A DNA stretch of 64,000 nt, from the NCBI GenBank assembly GCA_910586925.1, contig CAJUKG010000003.1, forward strand, positions 1 to 64,000, written 5' to 3'. This document shows, piece by piece, positions 18,501 through 25,321 of the stretch. Position 1 is the first letter of the stretch. The number at the start of each line of letters is the position of its first letter. Under the pieces are notes generated by a model. It was given only the letters and a program-made list of their open reading frames with translations, made no database searches and had not been told where the DNA came from. Both the position numbers and the translations under genes were made by a program. The stretch is from an uncultured Christensenellaceae bacterium. Its GTDB lineage: Bacteria; Bacillota; Clostridia; Christensenellales; Pumilibacteraceae.

Positions 18501-21500
18501 TTCGTCAGCACTATCGCGAGCGAAGCAAATCCCGGCGATGAGATCGCGCTCTCCGTCGAAAATACCGCAGAGGGCTTCCTCGGTAATTATGCCGACGGCG
18601 TGTCGTACGAGATCGTTTCGGGCGGCAATATCGCGAAATTCAAGACGGGTAGCGATAACAAGATAATTGTTATCGACAGCGGCGTCGAACACGATACTAC
18701 CGTTGTCGTTCGCGCAAAAATCACCGTCGGTAGCGGCGTATATGCGGGTAAAGAGTACACCGTAACGAAAGAGATAACTGTAAAAGGCGTGGCGAAACCG
18801 ACGCTTTCTTGGAACGACGGTGTAGAATACCGTATAGCGGCGAACGGTTCGCGCACTTTCGCATATACCGTGAACGGCGGAAACGGTCTTACATACGGCG
18901 TAACCGTCGAGCCGCAGGGCGACGCGCTTATCAAAGGCTCCGACTTTACGTTTACATTCTCGGAAAGCAATAAATCCGCGGCACTTACTATCAATCCCAC
19001 AAACAATACCAAAGCGGGCGGCAAACTTAAGTTGAAAGCCACGCTCACCGTGACGGGTAAAGTGCATAACGGATATACGACGGAAGCGGTTCTCGACGTA
19101 ATCGTAATGCCCGAGATCGCAACGACGGCGGTCACTGTAGGCAACGGCATCGCGTCCGTCGATATTTCCGATAACATCAATGTGTACACGCGCAATGCCG
19201 ACGGTTGCGTTAAACCTACGGATAGCGTCATCAAGTCGCTTGCTTACAAGACGGGTGCGAATTACGACGACGCGTTCGCAATAAACGGAACTACGCTCTC
19301 GCTTACGAAAAACCTCATGGCGAAAAATACTTATGTGTTCGTGGTGAACGTTGCCGTTGTTTCGGGTGCGTATGCGGGACATAATATGACAACCGAGATT
19401 TCGGTTACGGTGGATGCTCCGCCTGCGATCGGCGCGATCACTGCGACGTGGAACGCTACCAAGCACGGTTACGACGAAATATCCGTGCCCGCAGTTACCG
19501 TGCCCGAACTTACCGTGAGTAACGTTGCCGTGACGCCCGTCGGCGACGACGCCGATTTCGTATCTGTCAAAAACGGATCTATCGTTGTCGACAAACTTGC
19601 CAACACCGTGCTTACGGGCAGCGGCAATACGCACGCAGCTACGCTCGAGTACACGATCACGGCGAGCGGACGCACGTACTTCGCGACGGGCAATCTCAAT
19701 ATTCCTCCCGTCAAAATTACCGTGACCGCGAGAGACGATTCCGATCAAGACCCGCAGTCCGCAGGCTATGTTAAGTATGTTAACGACGCGTTCGTGGTTA
19801 ACTTCGGCGCAGACAACGGGTTCGACGTGGTTATCGACAGTATCGCTATGGAAAAGACGTCCGACGGCGATCCCGATATGGCGTACAGTTACGGCGGCAA
19901 CAGGGCAATGTTTACCGCGCCCGCCGTTTCGGGCGACAGCTCGTATACCGTAAAGATAGTTTATACCGTCGGCGGCAAGCAAGACGAGTTCGTGTTTACC
20001 GTTTCGGTAAAGACCCCGACGTCCACTTCCGTGTATACGGCTACAAACACCGACAATAACGATATGACTGTCGGTACGGCGCGGTCGGTCACTTCGGAAT
20101 GGAGCTATAATTCGGCGTCTAATTCGTCGTATACGTATGCGGTTTCGGTTACGATCTCCGCGCCCGAGGGCATACTTTCCAAATACTTCAAGAGCATCAA
20201 GCTGTATACGACCGATCCCCAATACGGCGGTAGTCCCGAGAAAACGGCGACTTTGAACGGTTCTTCCGTAACTCTTGATTTCGATAAGTCGTCGAGCGGT
20301 TACGGCGGTTCCTATAAGGAACACGAGAAGTTCTGGCTCGTTATGGACTACAATACCGATGCGGCTATCGCGAAGTGCCCGATAACGGTCATATTCCGCG
20401 CCGCTAACAGATCGTCCACTTGGAGCGCGCAGACGCAGAATATAACCATGACCTACAGTATGCAGGTCGTCAGTATGTACACGGTAACGTTCAACCCGAA
20501 CGGCGGAACTGTTTCCGAGTCCACGCTCAAGGTCAAGAACGGCGATGCGTACGGCATACTGCCTACGCCCATTCGCGACGGCTACACGTTCGACGGTTGG
20601 TATACCGCGACAACGGGTGGCACGCAAGTCACATCTGCGACAAAGGCGACCGCAAACGCCGAAGTGTTCGCGCATTGGACGGCGAAAACATACAACGTAT
20701 CGCTCGTGCTCGGCGGCGGAAGTATTTTGGGCGGCAGCTTCGCGGCAACAGCCAAGGTCGGCGCGGGATATACATTGCCCGCCGAATCGAACGTTACGCG
20801 CACAGGCTATACGTTCGACGGTTGGTACACGCAGGAAACGGACGGCACCGAAGTCACTTCGGGAACTACCGTGACTGCAGACAACGTGCACACCACGCTG
20901 TACGCGCATTGGACGGCGAAGAACGTAACGATCACTCTCGATCCCATGTCGGGTACCGTCGGTCAGACGTCCGTGACGCGCGCATATAACACGGCTTATA
21001 ATCTGCCCGTGCCGACGCGCGACGACTACACGTTCGACGGTTGGTACACGGAAGAAACGGGCGGCAACCTTGTCCATAACGATTCGATAGTGACAAACGA
21101 AAACGCTCACACGCTCTATGCGCATTGGACGAAGATTCCTGCGGCGACTTACACCGTTACGCTCGATCTCGGCTACGTCGGCGCGAACAACGTGGTATTC
21201 GGTTCGGTGAGCGGTACATTCACCTCGCACAGTCTGATAGCTCCCGTACGCGACGGCTACAAGTTCCTCGGTTGGTTTACGGAAGTAGATGGCGGCACAC
21301 AGGTCGGCAATTCGATCGACGTAACGGCAAACGTCACAATGTACGCGCATTGGGAAGCAGTCTATACGGTCACGCTTCATTTCAATAACGGTACGAGCGA
21401 ACAAGTCGTGTTCACCGATATGAGCGGCACGTTCTCTGCGCATACCGCGCTTAACCCCGTGCGTGCAAACTACAAGTTCCTCGGTTGGTTTACGCAAGCA

Positions 21501-21827
21501 ACGGGCGGCGAGAAGAAGGACGCGGCTTTCGCGCTTGCCGCCGACACCGATCTGTACGCGCATTGGGAAGGCGTTGAAGTTACGGTGACGCTCGACCTCG
21601 GCGACGGCAAAACTTTCGCAGACGGCGAGCAAACGAAAACGGTCACCGTCAAGTACGGCGAAAGCTATACTTTCGATACCGTTACGGCGGACAATCAAAC
21701 GGTTGTCGCGTGGACTGCCGAACCGAACGGCGTCGGCACCCGTTACGAACTCAACGGCACCTCCGCTTTTACCGCAAATATCACGCTTTATGCGGTGTGG
21801 CAGACGACCGAAGAAGTAACCGAATAA
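12519..21827 (+). CDS. Giant signal-anchored surface protein with C-terminal InlB repeats (3102 residues)
   Basis: The ATG at 12519 follows AAAGAGGTG; an open frame upstream to 12345 crosses the promoter. Residues 1-19 are cytoplasmic and end in basic KSKSK, and residues 20-43 form one membrane helix with no clear signal-peptidase site, so the protein is probably anchored N-in with about 3050 residues outside. The exterior is beta-rich, Thr/Val/Asp/Gly-rich and rich in Ig-like patterns (for example KSVTVTVTA-type strands), with very few cysteines. From about residue 2654 there are five InlB/Listeria-Bacteroides repeats (PF09479-like), each ending in motifs such as GYTFDGWYT and LYAHWTAK, plus a degenerate sixth. 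No LPXTG sorting signal follows. InlB repeats occur in adhesins; the ligand is unknown. The gene is preceded by a CIRCE-like site and abuts a broken radical-SAM gene. Confidence 0.88.
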   Translation: MPISDEVIELVPAGKSKSKVIIFIVAAAVGLALAVTFLVLYLLKPNVDENPSTVNGVTVASSDIFTTVEDGVQKSYVAVGSQYTVSVDISVENGASTAIEWEANPAAAIEAVKPETNALASGEGSSTFTFKPNLGYNGTEVTLKAYAISDRTKCKEFVFTVVEQGAEDIKFLRYYPRGESSNPTEVPADGVIKVPFYVNSQPGGASNNKTYQLVFEQLGKYNSSTDTYLPVSDNKFTENGVEKKLNDVTVVSSNEKIIKVTPDSASRFGFQAVMPGEATVTVTANVNNPSADPYSKTIKFVVQSNEELGYVDDIMVFNRPIVTADFIKSILDVTGNKIDATKLNDAIAKLNKDGNGKPYDDKDPLKISRNSSVTLPYLSSYNDIFSHVIITPISLQYDKEKNVIKDNWYKDIEVTSSDRGTLVVSKSNGNTTLSANKFASTKKIDGVNSCKLTFTDGKAGSVRTSRSVNVNIVAKNSEGSFTAKVGSASYPGTEAKPVEVVPNVESSLAVTYNTVSTGNIDEKDLDNLIDYEYMSSNIKFDFDKDKVKVQRNGSDIEIEPGKVYSLPTGALAFTGKTGSGTATKYNGTVVFNVTAKNLNDGEVFDVTYTKLGSFMPEDAGWSVTAYYHVNKVATEAYFISDKAEIEKIVTKDGTEVGKFSKESDTSADIYIQNHKQSDILFTDEYDIAGLIGANGSYETTLQFVTSGSVFHIEQGGSNLTFRGNVRSVSAPDATCTIKVSTGGKQLGQFTVNIYTVDAITGFSHMENATKIYNGTNYSSESTGIAVNGNEIKVSRRFVTDETVYAGSAKVELSYKDANGKDTLFERNATAEAVYFKYDGKDVYRYEQNRLIPIVDLYAFGMENGNLRFGDVKIYFRLSQEDYCVDGLENPLFGDSKPYGVKYCSFVRQADGVVVATDGEFGEADILPLGDGGADSTKFNMGRPVELWVSSIIKINGTDVIAKKIGLGGYQQAYLEMDFTDSSYDEKTTTGDLYEGETAPNGKKYYTHVLFNAPQIDNSDAEFSLALHYGSESAVLEYTVQNKARPISSIEIFTNKGCTEKLSGDLLFGKFINGELTQKTVYIKLTYDAYNSNQMYLETAELTVPNFLDATVNGVSTGKTLTLDFKNAPTNTTESPVFECVLQLDETATNGSGVFAVRQSSKPGVTGVHVNVNVAADTGLKGVNIAGEKDITVNVTREIASLETVGDVAGYEFAIDYIALADQDYAGILYNFVDPANLEIDYSGKAGGSLPAIAGLKFTENLRSTDRAVKSVLAVDPSNPRALDANFVIKFKDKTNNASTNNEFTITIHFVVTVDIYKLSVSGLDNGKYVVSTQNVDEDREIPVNVVYNDGANELQPSIAKKKDVKVFVVKGNDEYTDTDIEIVKTESDTAVSYKLVVKDSVSSAENMSVRLQYKNIVEDFPIVIKSKAHELEFKPSVGDAEGAENIPMNKVSDGKYTADVVVNTGAGGNVYNLVAFVKNIGTKLEVPEKASEIKYEVFKDEGCTQKFDKDTDGKFAENGVLTISPKAAKGTVYFRASFEDVGGTGNTYTLTVAVTYYTHITNVSIKTDELSDDVKSGDDIVLYYVNGNMYTTIDFAHKFDVNNAWHVPFAEEDCQVVLASGDTDVFTVQGYKITPRSAVSGRVSLDVTVSYIGFDGVESVTKTYNVIVRSLPDLTLGNGTVDSSTKSTADVTVRADELLGMTSHFAFVESDLPHGVTLTNNGNTYTFTPAHDAAVGTHSVRGRLYYALPDGSSATLIGGEQLDGSSAMYKDFPYMLTVKCEAYKPEFKLYATKDGNDTEIKPGSDNKHTIVSGETYKLVLTNAESDFTYVATETHKLLSFANSGAITGGAVTFTLDKDISGEAVVTVTANNKFTNSYHYYFNYGREASAKLQKYDAASGEYKDYEPAEGEKVPVDYSADKVKFRYVLENVGDGEPHVTVSGGTKVVAESDDDNIVIEVDKVGTLVVGGYVAISGRTIFLPTYEVTLTATEPDFDFVSTIASEANPGDEIALSVENTAEGFLGNYADGVSYEIVSGGNIAKFKTGSDNKIIVIDSGVEHDTTVVVRAKITVGSGVYAGKEYTVTKEITVKGVAKPTLSWNDGVEYRIAANGSRTFAYTVNGGNGLTYGVTVEPQGDALIKGSDFTFTFSESNKSAALTINPTNNTKAGGKLKLKATLTVTGKVHNGYTTEAVLDVIVMPEIATTAVTVGNGIASVDISDNINVYTRNADGCVKPTDSVIKSLAYKTGANYDDAFAINGTTLSLTKNLMAKNTYVFVVNVAVVSGAYAGHNMTTEISVTVDAPPAIGAITATWNATKHGYDEISVPAVTVPELTVSNVAVTPVGDDADFVSVKNGSIVVDKLANTVLTGSGNTHAATLEYTITASGRTYFATGNLNIPPVKITVTARDDSDQDPQSAGYVKYVNDAFVVNFGADNGFDVVIDSIAMEKTSDGDPDMAYSYGGNRAMFTAPAVSGDSSYTVKIVYTVGGKQDEFVFTVSVKTPTSTSVYTATNTDNNDMTVGTARSVTSEWSYNSASNSSYTYAVSVTISAPEGILSKYFKSIKLYTTDPQYGGSPEKTATLNGSSVTLDFDKSSSGYGGSYKEHEKFWLVMDYNTDAAIAKCPITVIFRAANRSSTWSAQTQNITMTYSMQVVSMYTVTFNPNGGTVSESTLKVKNGDAYGILPTPIRDGYTFDGWYTATTGGTQVTSATKATANAEVFAHWTAKTYNVSLVLGGGSILGGSFAATAKVGAGYTLPAESNVTRTGYTFDGWYTQETDGTEVTSGTTVTADNVHTTLYAHWTAKNVTITLDPMSGTVGQTSVTRAYNTAYNLPVPTRDDYTFDGWYTEETGGNLVHNDSIVTNENAHTLYAHWTKIPAATYTVTLDLGYVGANNVVFGSVSGTFTSHSLIAPVRDGYKFLGWFTEVDGGTQVGNSIDVTANVTMYAHWEAVYTVTLHFNNGTSEQVVFTDMSGTFSAHTALNPVRANYKFLGWFTQATGGEKKDAAFALAADTDLYAHWEGVEVTVTLDLGDGKTFADGEQTKTVTVKYGESYTFDTVTADNQTVVAWTAEPNGVGTRYELNGTSAFTANITLYAVWQTTEEVTE

Positions 21828-22212
21828 TAATACGGTCAACCATTATACGGGTTGCGAACACGCTTGCAAATACTGTTACGCTTGTTTTATGAAACGGTTT
21901 ACGAACCATTCCGAAGAATGGGGCGCATTTCTCGACGTTAAAGAATGGGGTGGGATAAGTCATCCCGAAAAATATCCCGAACTCGTGCCGCTCTACGACG
22001 AAATTTACCGCAAGGGCGACAGAGAGTATTGGGCGGAACTCGATAGCGAAATGCGCGAATACTGCATGCAAAACGATCTCGAGTATTTGCGCAACGACGA
22101 CACGATGAAAAAGCCGTTTGAAGCAAAGCCCGCAGTTGTAAACTTTTTCTATCACGAAGAAATCAAAAAATCGGCTCAAAGAGGAATGTGCTCGAAAAAT
22201 TTGATAGAATAG
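21820..22212 (+). pseudogene. Radical SAM (SPL-family-like) gene remnant, 5'-truncated and internally deleted
   Basis: The frame is open from 21820 with no start before the key motif. It reads NHYTGCEHACKYCYACFMKR, which contains the CxxxCxxC [4Fe-4S] site of radical SAM enzymes, then FTNHSEEWGAFLDVK as in spore-photoproduct-lyase-like relatives. Immediately after, the sequence jumps to what looks like the C-terminal tail (LYDEIYRKGDREYWAELD), ending at 22212. The roughly 200 residues of barrel expected between are absent. The remnant begins at the very end of the giant surface gene (overlapping it by 8 bases), so a rearrangement joined them. An ATG inside (21889) would give 107 residues lacking the cluster cysteines. 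Confidence 0.65.
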
Positions 22213-22246
22213 GCGATTGCGGACAAACTATAGAAATCGACACGAA

Positions 22247-22274
22247 AAAGGCGCGATATTCATGTCGCGCCTTT
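22247..22274. terminator. Bidirectional intrinsic terminator
   Basis: AAAGGCGCGA (22247-22256) pairs perfectly with TCGCGCCTTT (22265-22274), loop of 8. The T-run is better on the minus strand, serving the coat-protein operon. Confidence 0.8.
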
Positions 22275-22305
22275 ACTTATTCGTTCGTATACCGATAATA
22301 TTTTA

Positions 22306-23070
22306 TCAGTCGTCTATATCGCACGCGCCGTCGCCGCAGCACGGGTCGCAGTCGCAGTATTCGTTGCTCGTTTCACAGCAGCAACCGTTGTCGCAGCCGC
22401 ATTCGACGTTATTGCAGTTGCAGTCGTTCCAACCGATATTGCTGTTTTCGCAGAGCGGATTGAGCTGCTGTTTCGCTTGCGTCAAGTCGTTTTCCGATGC
22501 CTGCTCGGTCTTGTACATGCCGCGACGCTGCATATATTCGAACGCTTTGTATTGGTCTTGAGCGGCGTATTCGAGGCTTTCGCGAAGAACGTTGCGGAAG
22601 TTTTCTTCCGCGGCTTCGCAGAGTGCGGTGGAATACTGCTTAACGATTTGCTTTTCCGAGCCGAGCACGTCCGAAATTATTTCGTAATCGTCGAGCTTGC
22701 ATTTTTCGCAGCCGTCGGTCACGTCGAACTTGTCGGACGTCGCCGCCTGTTCGTCCTCCGGCGCGAAATATTCGGCGTCGTCGTTATTGCCGTAATATTC
22801 ATCGGCGGCTTCGATGGAGTAATCCTCCTCGAAATTGTCCTGTTCCTCGGCGGTGTACTCGTTTTCGGGTTCGTCGTTGCCGTAATTGTAGCGATCGTCG
22901 CTCGCGGCTTGCTCATACTCGGGCGCGAACAGCGGGTTTTGCGGCGCGGACGGGTTTTCGGGCACTGCGGGGATTTCGGTGGTGACGACGTTCTCCGTTT
23001 CGACTACGAAGTCGGAGGAGAACTCGTTCGGTATTTCGTTAAATTCTTCGGGTGTTTGCTTGTAATCCAT
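22306..23070 (-). CDS. CotF-type spore coat protein with acidic head and Cys-rich tail
   Basis: A 254-residue protein in three parts. Residues 1-120 are strongly acidic, Glu/Asp/Asn/Tyr-rich and probably disordered. Residues about 125-205 match the coat F helical domain (DYEIISDVLGSEKQIVKQYS through AFEYMQRRGMYKTEQAS). The last 49 residues contain 13 cysteines in a CGC/CCC/CC pattern (for example CGCDNGCCCE), suited to disulfide cross-linking or metal binding. Coat F proteins occur in Bacillus and Clostridia spores. The ATG at 23070 has AAGGAGT eight bases upstream, overlapping the stop of the upstream small gene, so the two are an operon. Expression in the mother cell would be expected; a sporulation-sigma promoter could not be pinned down. 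Confidence 0.8.
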   Translation of the reverse strand: MDYKQTPEEFNEIPNEFSSDFVVETENVVTTEIPAVPENPSAPQNPLFAPEYEQAASDDRYNYGNDEPENEYTAEEQDNFEEDYSIEAADEYYGNNDDAEYFAPEDEQAATSDKFDVTDGCEKCKLDDYEIISDVLGSEKQIVKQYSTALCEAAEENFRNVLRESLEYAAQDQYKAFEYMQRRGMYKTEQASENDLTQAKQQLNPLCENSNIGWNDCNCNNVECGCDNGCCCETSNEYCDCDPCCGDGACDIDD

Positions 23071-23079
23071 AATTACTCC

Positions 23080-23262
23080 TTAATTTCTGTCGAGATAGGC
23101 GCACAGCGTTTCGTAGCGGTGCTTGTGTCCGTTTGCGAGATTGCCGAGCGTCTTTTTGAGATCGTCGTTGCTCGTTTCGGAAACGTAGTTGCAGCACTTC
23201 TTGTAGGCAAGTTTTTCGCTTCTCGCGAGTTCGCCGAGTTCGGTGAGGCTTTTTGTTGTCAT
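23080..23262 (-). CDS. Small helical protein co-transcribed with the coat protein
   Basis: Sixty residues starting at the ATG with first base 23262, supported by AAAGGAG upstream; a longer frame to 23301 lacks a ribosome site. The sequence looks like two amphipathic helices (TELGELARSEKLAYKKCCNY and LKKTLGNLANGHKHRYETLC), a pattern seen in ferritin-like or rubrerythrin-related mini-proteins, with a CC pair and one more Cys. No family was securely recognised. It lies 9 bp upstream of the CotF-type gene, which suggests a spore-associated role. An inverted repeat GTGAC-N5-GTCAC lies 25-39 bases before its start. Confidence 0.6.
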   Translation of the reverse strand: MTTKSLTELGELARSEKLAYKKCCNYVSETSNDDLKKTLGNLANGHKHRYETLCAYLDRN

Positions 23263-23328
23263 TTTGTACTCCTTTGGTTTTTTGCAGTGACTTGCGGTCA
23301 CAATATTTGTAAATTTAATATGTGAGGC

Positions 23329-23357
23329 TTGATTTATTTTTATTCATGGTGTATAAT
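23329..23357 (+). promoter_or_regulatory. Promoter placing the recX start codon at +1
   Basis: TTGATT (23329-23334), a 17-bp spacer and TATAAT (23352-23357). The ATG of recX begins at 23364, seven bases after the -10, so the transcript is predicted to be leaderless. Confidence 0.7.
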
Positions 23358-23363
23358 TACATT

Positions 23364-23993
23364 ATGGGAAAAATTACCGACATCAGTCAGCAGAAACGCA
23401 ACAAGTCGCGTGTCAATATTTTTATAGACGACGAGTTTGTATGCGGCATGGACGCGGTGACCGCCGCTGCCGCTCGGCTTAAGATAGGCAAGGAAATTTC
23501 GCAGTCCGAGCTTGTCGCAGCAGTGCGCGACAGCGAGATAAACTCGGCGTTCGAGCGCGCGGTGGGGTATCTGTCGCTGTCGCCGCGGTCGCGTCGCGAG
23601 ATAGAAAAGTATTTGACCGACAAAAGTTATTCGCGCGAAGTCGCCCAAGCCGCGATAGAACGCCTCGAACTCTATCATTATATAGACGACAGACTGTACG
23701 CCGAGAGTTTCGTCAAATCGAAGTCGAAAAAGTACGGCGAGTTTCGGCTCAAGTCCGAACTCAAAAAACGCGGTATCGCGCAGGAAATCATAGACGACCT
23801 GCTCGACGACGGCGCGGGTAACGACGGTGCAACGGAGGTCGCGCGGAAGTATTTGAGATCGCACCGATCCGCGGACAAGCAAAAATTAAAGCGGTTTTTG
23901 GCGGGGCGCGGTTTCGGTTGGGACGCTATTTCTTCGGTCGTGGGACTGCTTGCCGACGAGGGCGCGTTCGACGGCGACGACGAAGATTATTGA
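23364..23993 (+). CDS. recX: RecX regulatory protein
   Basis: A 209-residue protein of the RecX family, which binds RecA filaments and limits recombination. Three-helix RecX repeats are visible: ALERAVGY-like (AFERAVGYLSLSPRSRREIEKY), then VAQAAIERLELYHYIDDRLYAESFV near 95-120, and GEFRLKSELKKRGIAQEIID. The N-terminus has KSRVNIFIDDEFVCGM. The ATG at 23364 (MGKITDISQQ) is chosen from family alignment; it has no Shine-Dalgarno but sits at the predicted +1. The C-terminus is acidic (DGDDEDY). recA is not in the window. Confidence 0.88.
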   Translation: MGKITDISQQKRNKSRVNIFIDDEFVCGMDAVTAAAARLKIGKEISQSELVAAVRDSEINSAFERAVGYLSLSPRSRREIEKYLTDKSYSREVAQAAIERLELYHYIDDRLYAESFVKSKSKKYGEFRLKSELKKRGIAQEIIDDLLDDGAGNDGATEVARKYLRSHRSADKQKLKRFLAGRGFGWDAISSVVGLLADEGAFDGDDEDY

Positions 23994-24028
23994 ATTTACG
24001 ATCATTATTTACGCTCGAGAGGTTTATT

Positions 24029-24943
24029 ATGGATAACCGATTTGTTTTGCCGCAGGGCATAAAAATAGGACACGCCGACGACGGCTGCACAGGCGTTACG
24101 TGTATTCTTACCGACAATGCGGTGGGCGGCGTATCCGTGCGCGGCGGTGCGCCGGGCACTCGCGAAACGGACATGCTTCGCGCCGACAAGTCGCAGGGCT
24201 TCGTGAATGCGATCGTTCTGTCGGGCGGATCGGCGTACGGACTCGAGGCGGCGTGCGGCGTCACCGAATATTTGCGTGAACGCGGCGTCGGGTTCGCGGT
24301 GGGCGACAAAGTGGTGCCGCTCGTTGCGCAGGCAATTTTGTACGATCTCAATACGCCGGGCGAATACCGCTATCCCGACAAGAAAATGGGCTATGCCGCC
24401 GCGAAAAACGCCGGTGCGAACAATATAAAATTCGGTGCAGTCGGCGCGGGTACGGGTGCGACGGTAGGCAAGATTTTGGGCGTGGTAGCGTCGAGCCGCG
24501 GCGGGATCGGCGGCGCGACGTTGCACTTCGGCGACGTGTTTGTGTCCGCCGTAGTGGCTGTAAACGCATTAGGCGACGTGTACGATCACAAAACGGGCAA
24601 GATCATTGCGGGAGCACGCACCGCAGACGGGAAGTTTTTGAATACCGTCGAGTGTCTTACGAACGGATTTTTCGCGGCGCAAATGCGTGATAGAGCGGGT
24701 ACGAATACCACTATCGGTTGCGTGATGACGAATGCGCGACTTGATAAAGCGGGTGCGAACAGACTCGCCGACGTGGCGCACGACGGGCTTGCGCTGTCCA
24801 TACGCCCCGTTCATACCGACGCCGACGGAGATACGCTTTTTGCGTTGTCGGCGGGCGACAAAGAAGCGGACGGAAGCGTTCTCGCTGCACTCGCCGTGGA
24901 AACGGTGGCACTTGCCGTCGAGAACGCCGTGAGGATAAAATAA
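24029..24943 (+). CDS. P1 (DmpA/S58) family self-processing aminopeptidase-like protein
   Basis: A 304-residue Ntn-hydrolase-like protein. Family motifs include KIGHADDGCTGVTCIL near 10-25, GGAPGTRETD near 40, VLSGGSAYGLEAACGV near 63-78, and the predicted autocleavage region GTNTTIGCVMTNARLDK near 224-240, where the residue after Asn becomes the N-terminal nucleophile. Relatives include D-aminopeptidase DmpA and cyanophycin-type or beta-peptidyl aminopeptidases; the natural substrate is unknown. The ATG at 24029 follows CGAGAGG; the longer open frame from 23918 is Arg-rich shadow sequence inside recX. Its stop overlaps the acpS start (TAATG), indicating coupling. Confidence 0.88.
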   Translation: MDNRFVLPQGIKIGHADDGCTGVTCILTDNAVGGVSVRGGAPGTRETDMLRADKSQGFVNAIVLSGGSAYGLEAACGVTEYLRERGVGFAVGDKVVPLVAQAILYDLNTPGEYRYPDKKMGYAAAKNAGANNIKFGAVGAGTGATVGKILGVVASSRGGIGGATLHFGDVFVSAVVAVNALGDVYDHKTGKIIAGARTADGKFLNTVECLTNGFFAAQMRDRAGTNTTIGCVMTNARLDKAGANRLADVAHDGLALSIRPVHTDADGDTLFALSAGDKEADGSVLAALAVETVALAVENAVRIK

Positions 24944-25299
24944 TGCTCGGCGTAGATACGGTGAGGATTTCGAGAGTGCGCGAGGCGGTGCGCGGCGAAG
25001 CGTTCAGAACGCGGGTGTTTACCGCCGACGAGATAAAATACTGCGACGGAGCTGCCGACGCCGCGGCGAGCTATGCCGGCATATTTTGCGCCAAAGAAGC
25101 GGTGGCGAAAGCACTCGGCACGGGATTCGGGCGGGGAGTGATGCCGCACGATATAGAGATAACCCATGCAGAAACGGGTGCGCCCGTCGCCGTGTTGCGC
25201 GGAGAAGCGGCGCGAATGGCGGGCGGCAGGGAAGCCGAAATTTCCGTTTCGCACGACGGCGATCATGCCGTGGCGGTTGCTATGATCGCGAATACGTAA
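24943..25299 (+). CDS. acpS: Holo-[acyl-carrier-protein] synthase
   Basis: A 118-residue phosphopantetheinyl transferase that moves 4'-phosphopantetheine from CoA to acyl carrier protein. The magnesium-binding Asp is in MLGVDTVRI (residue 5) and the second motif FCAKEAVAKALGTG near 47-60 holds the conserved Glu and Lys. The C-terminus has ISVSHDGDHAVAVAMI, the usual SxSH element. It overlaps the preceding peptidase stop by one base and precedes nnr by 22 bp. The acpS-nnr pairing is common in Firmicutes. Confidence 0.95.
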   Translation: MLGVDTVRISRVREAVRGEAFRTRVFTADEIKYCDGAADAAASYAGIFCAKEAVAKALGTGFGRGVMPHDIEITHAETGAPVAVLRGEAARMAGGREAEISVSHDGDHAVAVAMIANT

Positions 25300-25321
25300 T
25301 ATTTTCGAGAGTGTAATAGTT

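Noticed and set aside
17226..21839. 1537-codon open frame on the minus strand across the giant surface gene
   Set aside because: It is exactly antisense to the confirmed gene, has no ribosome site, and is Arg/His/Tyr/Ile-rich without domains. Antisense frames stay open in this genome because of its codon bias; the same occurs opposite valS (1306-3114), uvrA (34026-36230) and ppdK (54513-57068).
22217..22561. Plus-strand open frame over the coat-protein gene
   Set aside because: It lies across the bidirectional terminator and antisense to the CotF-type gene, with Ser/Gln-rich shadow sequence.
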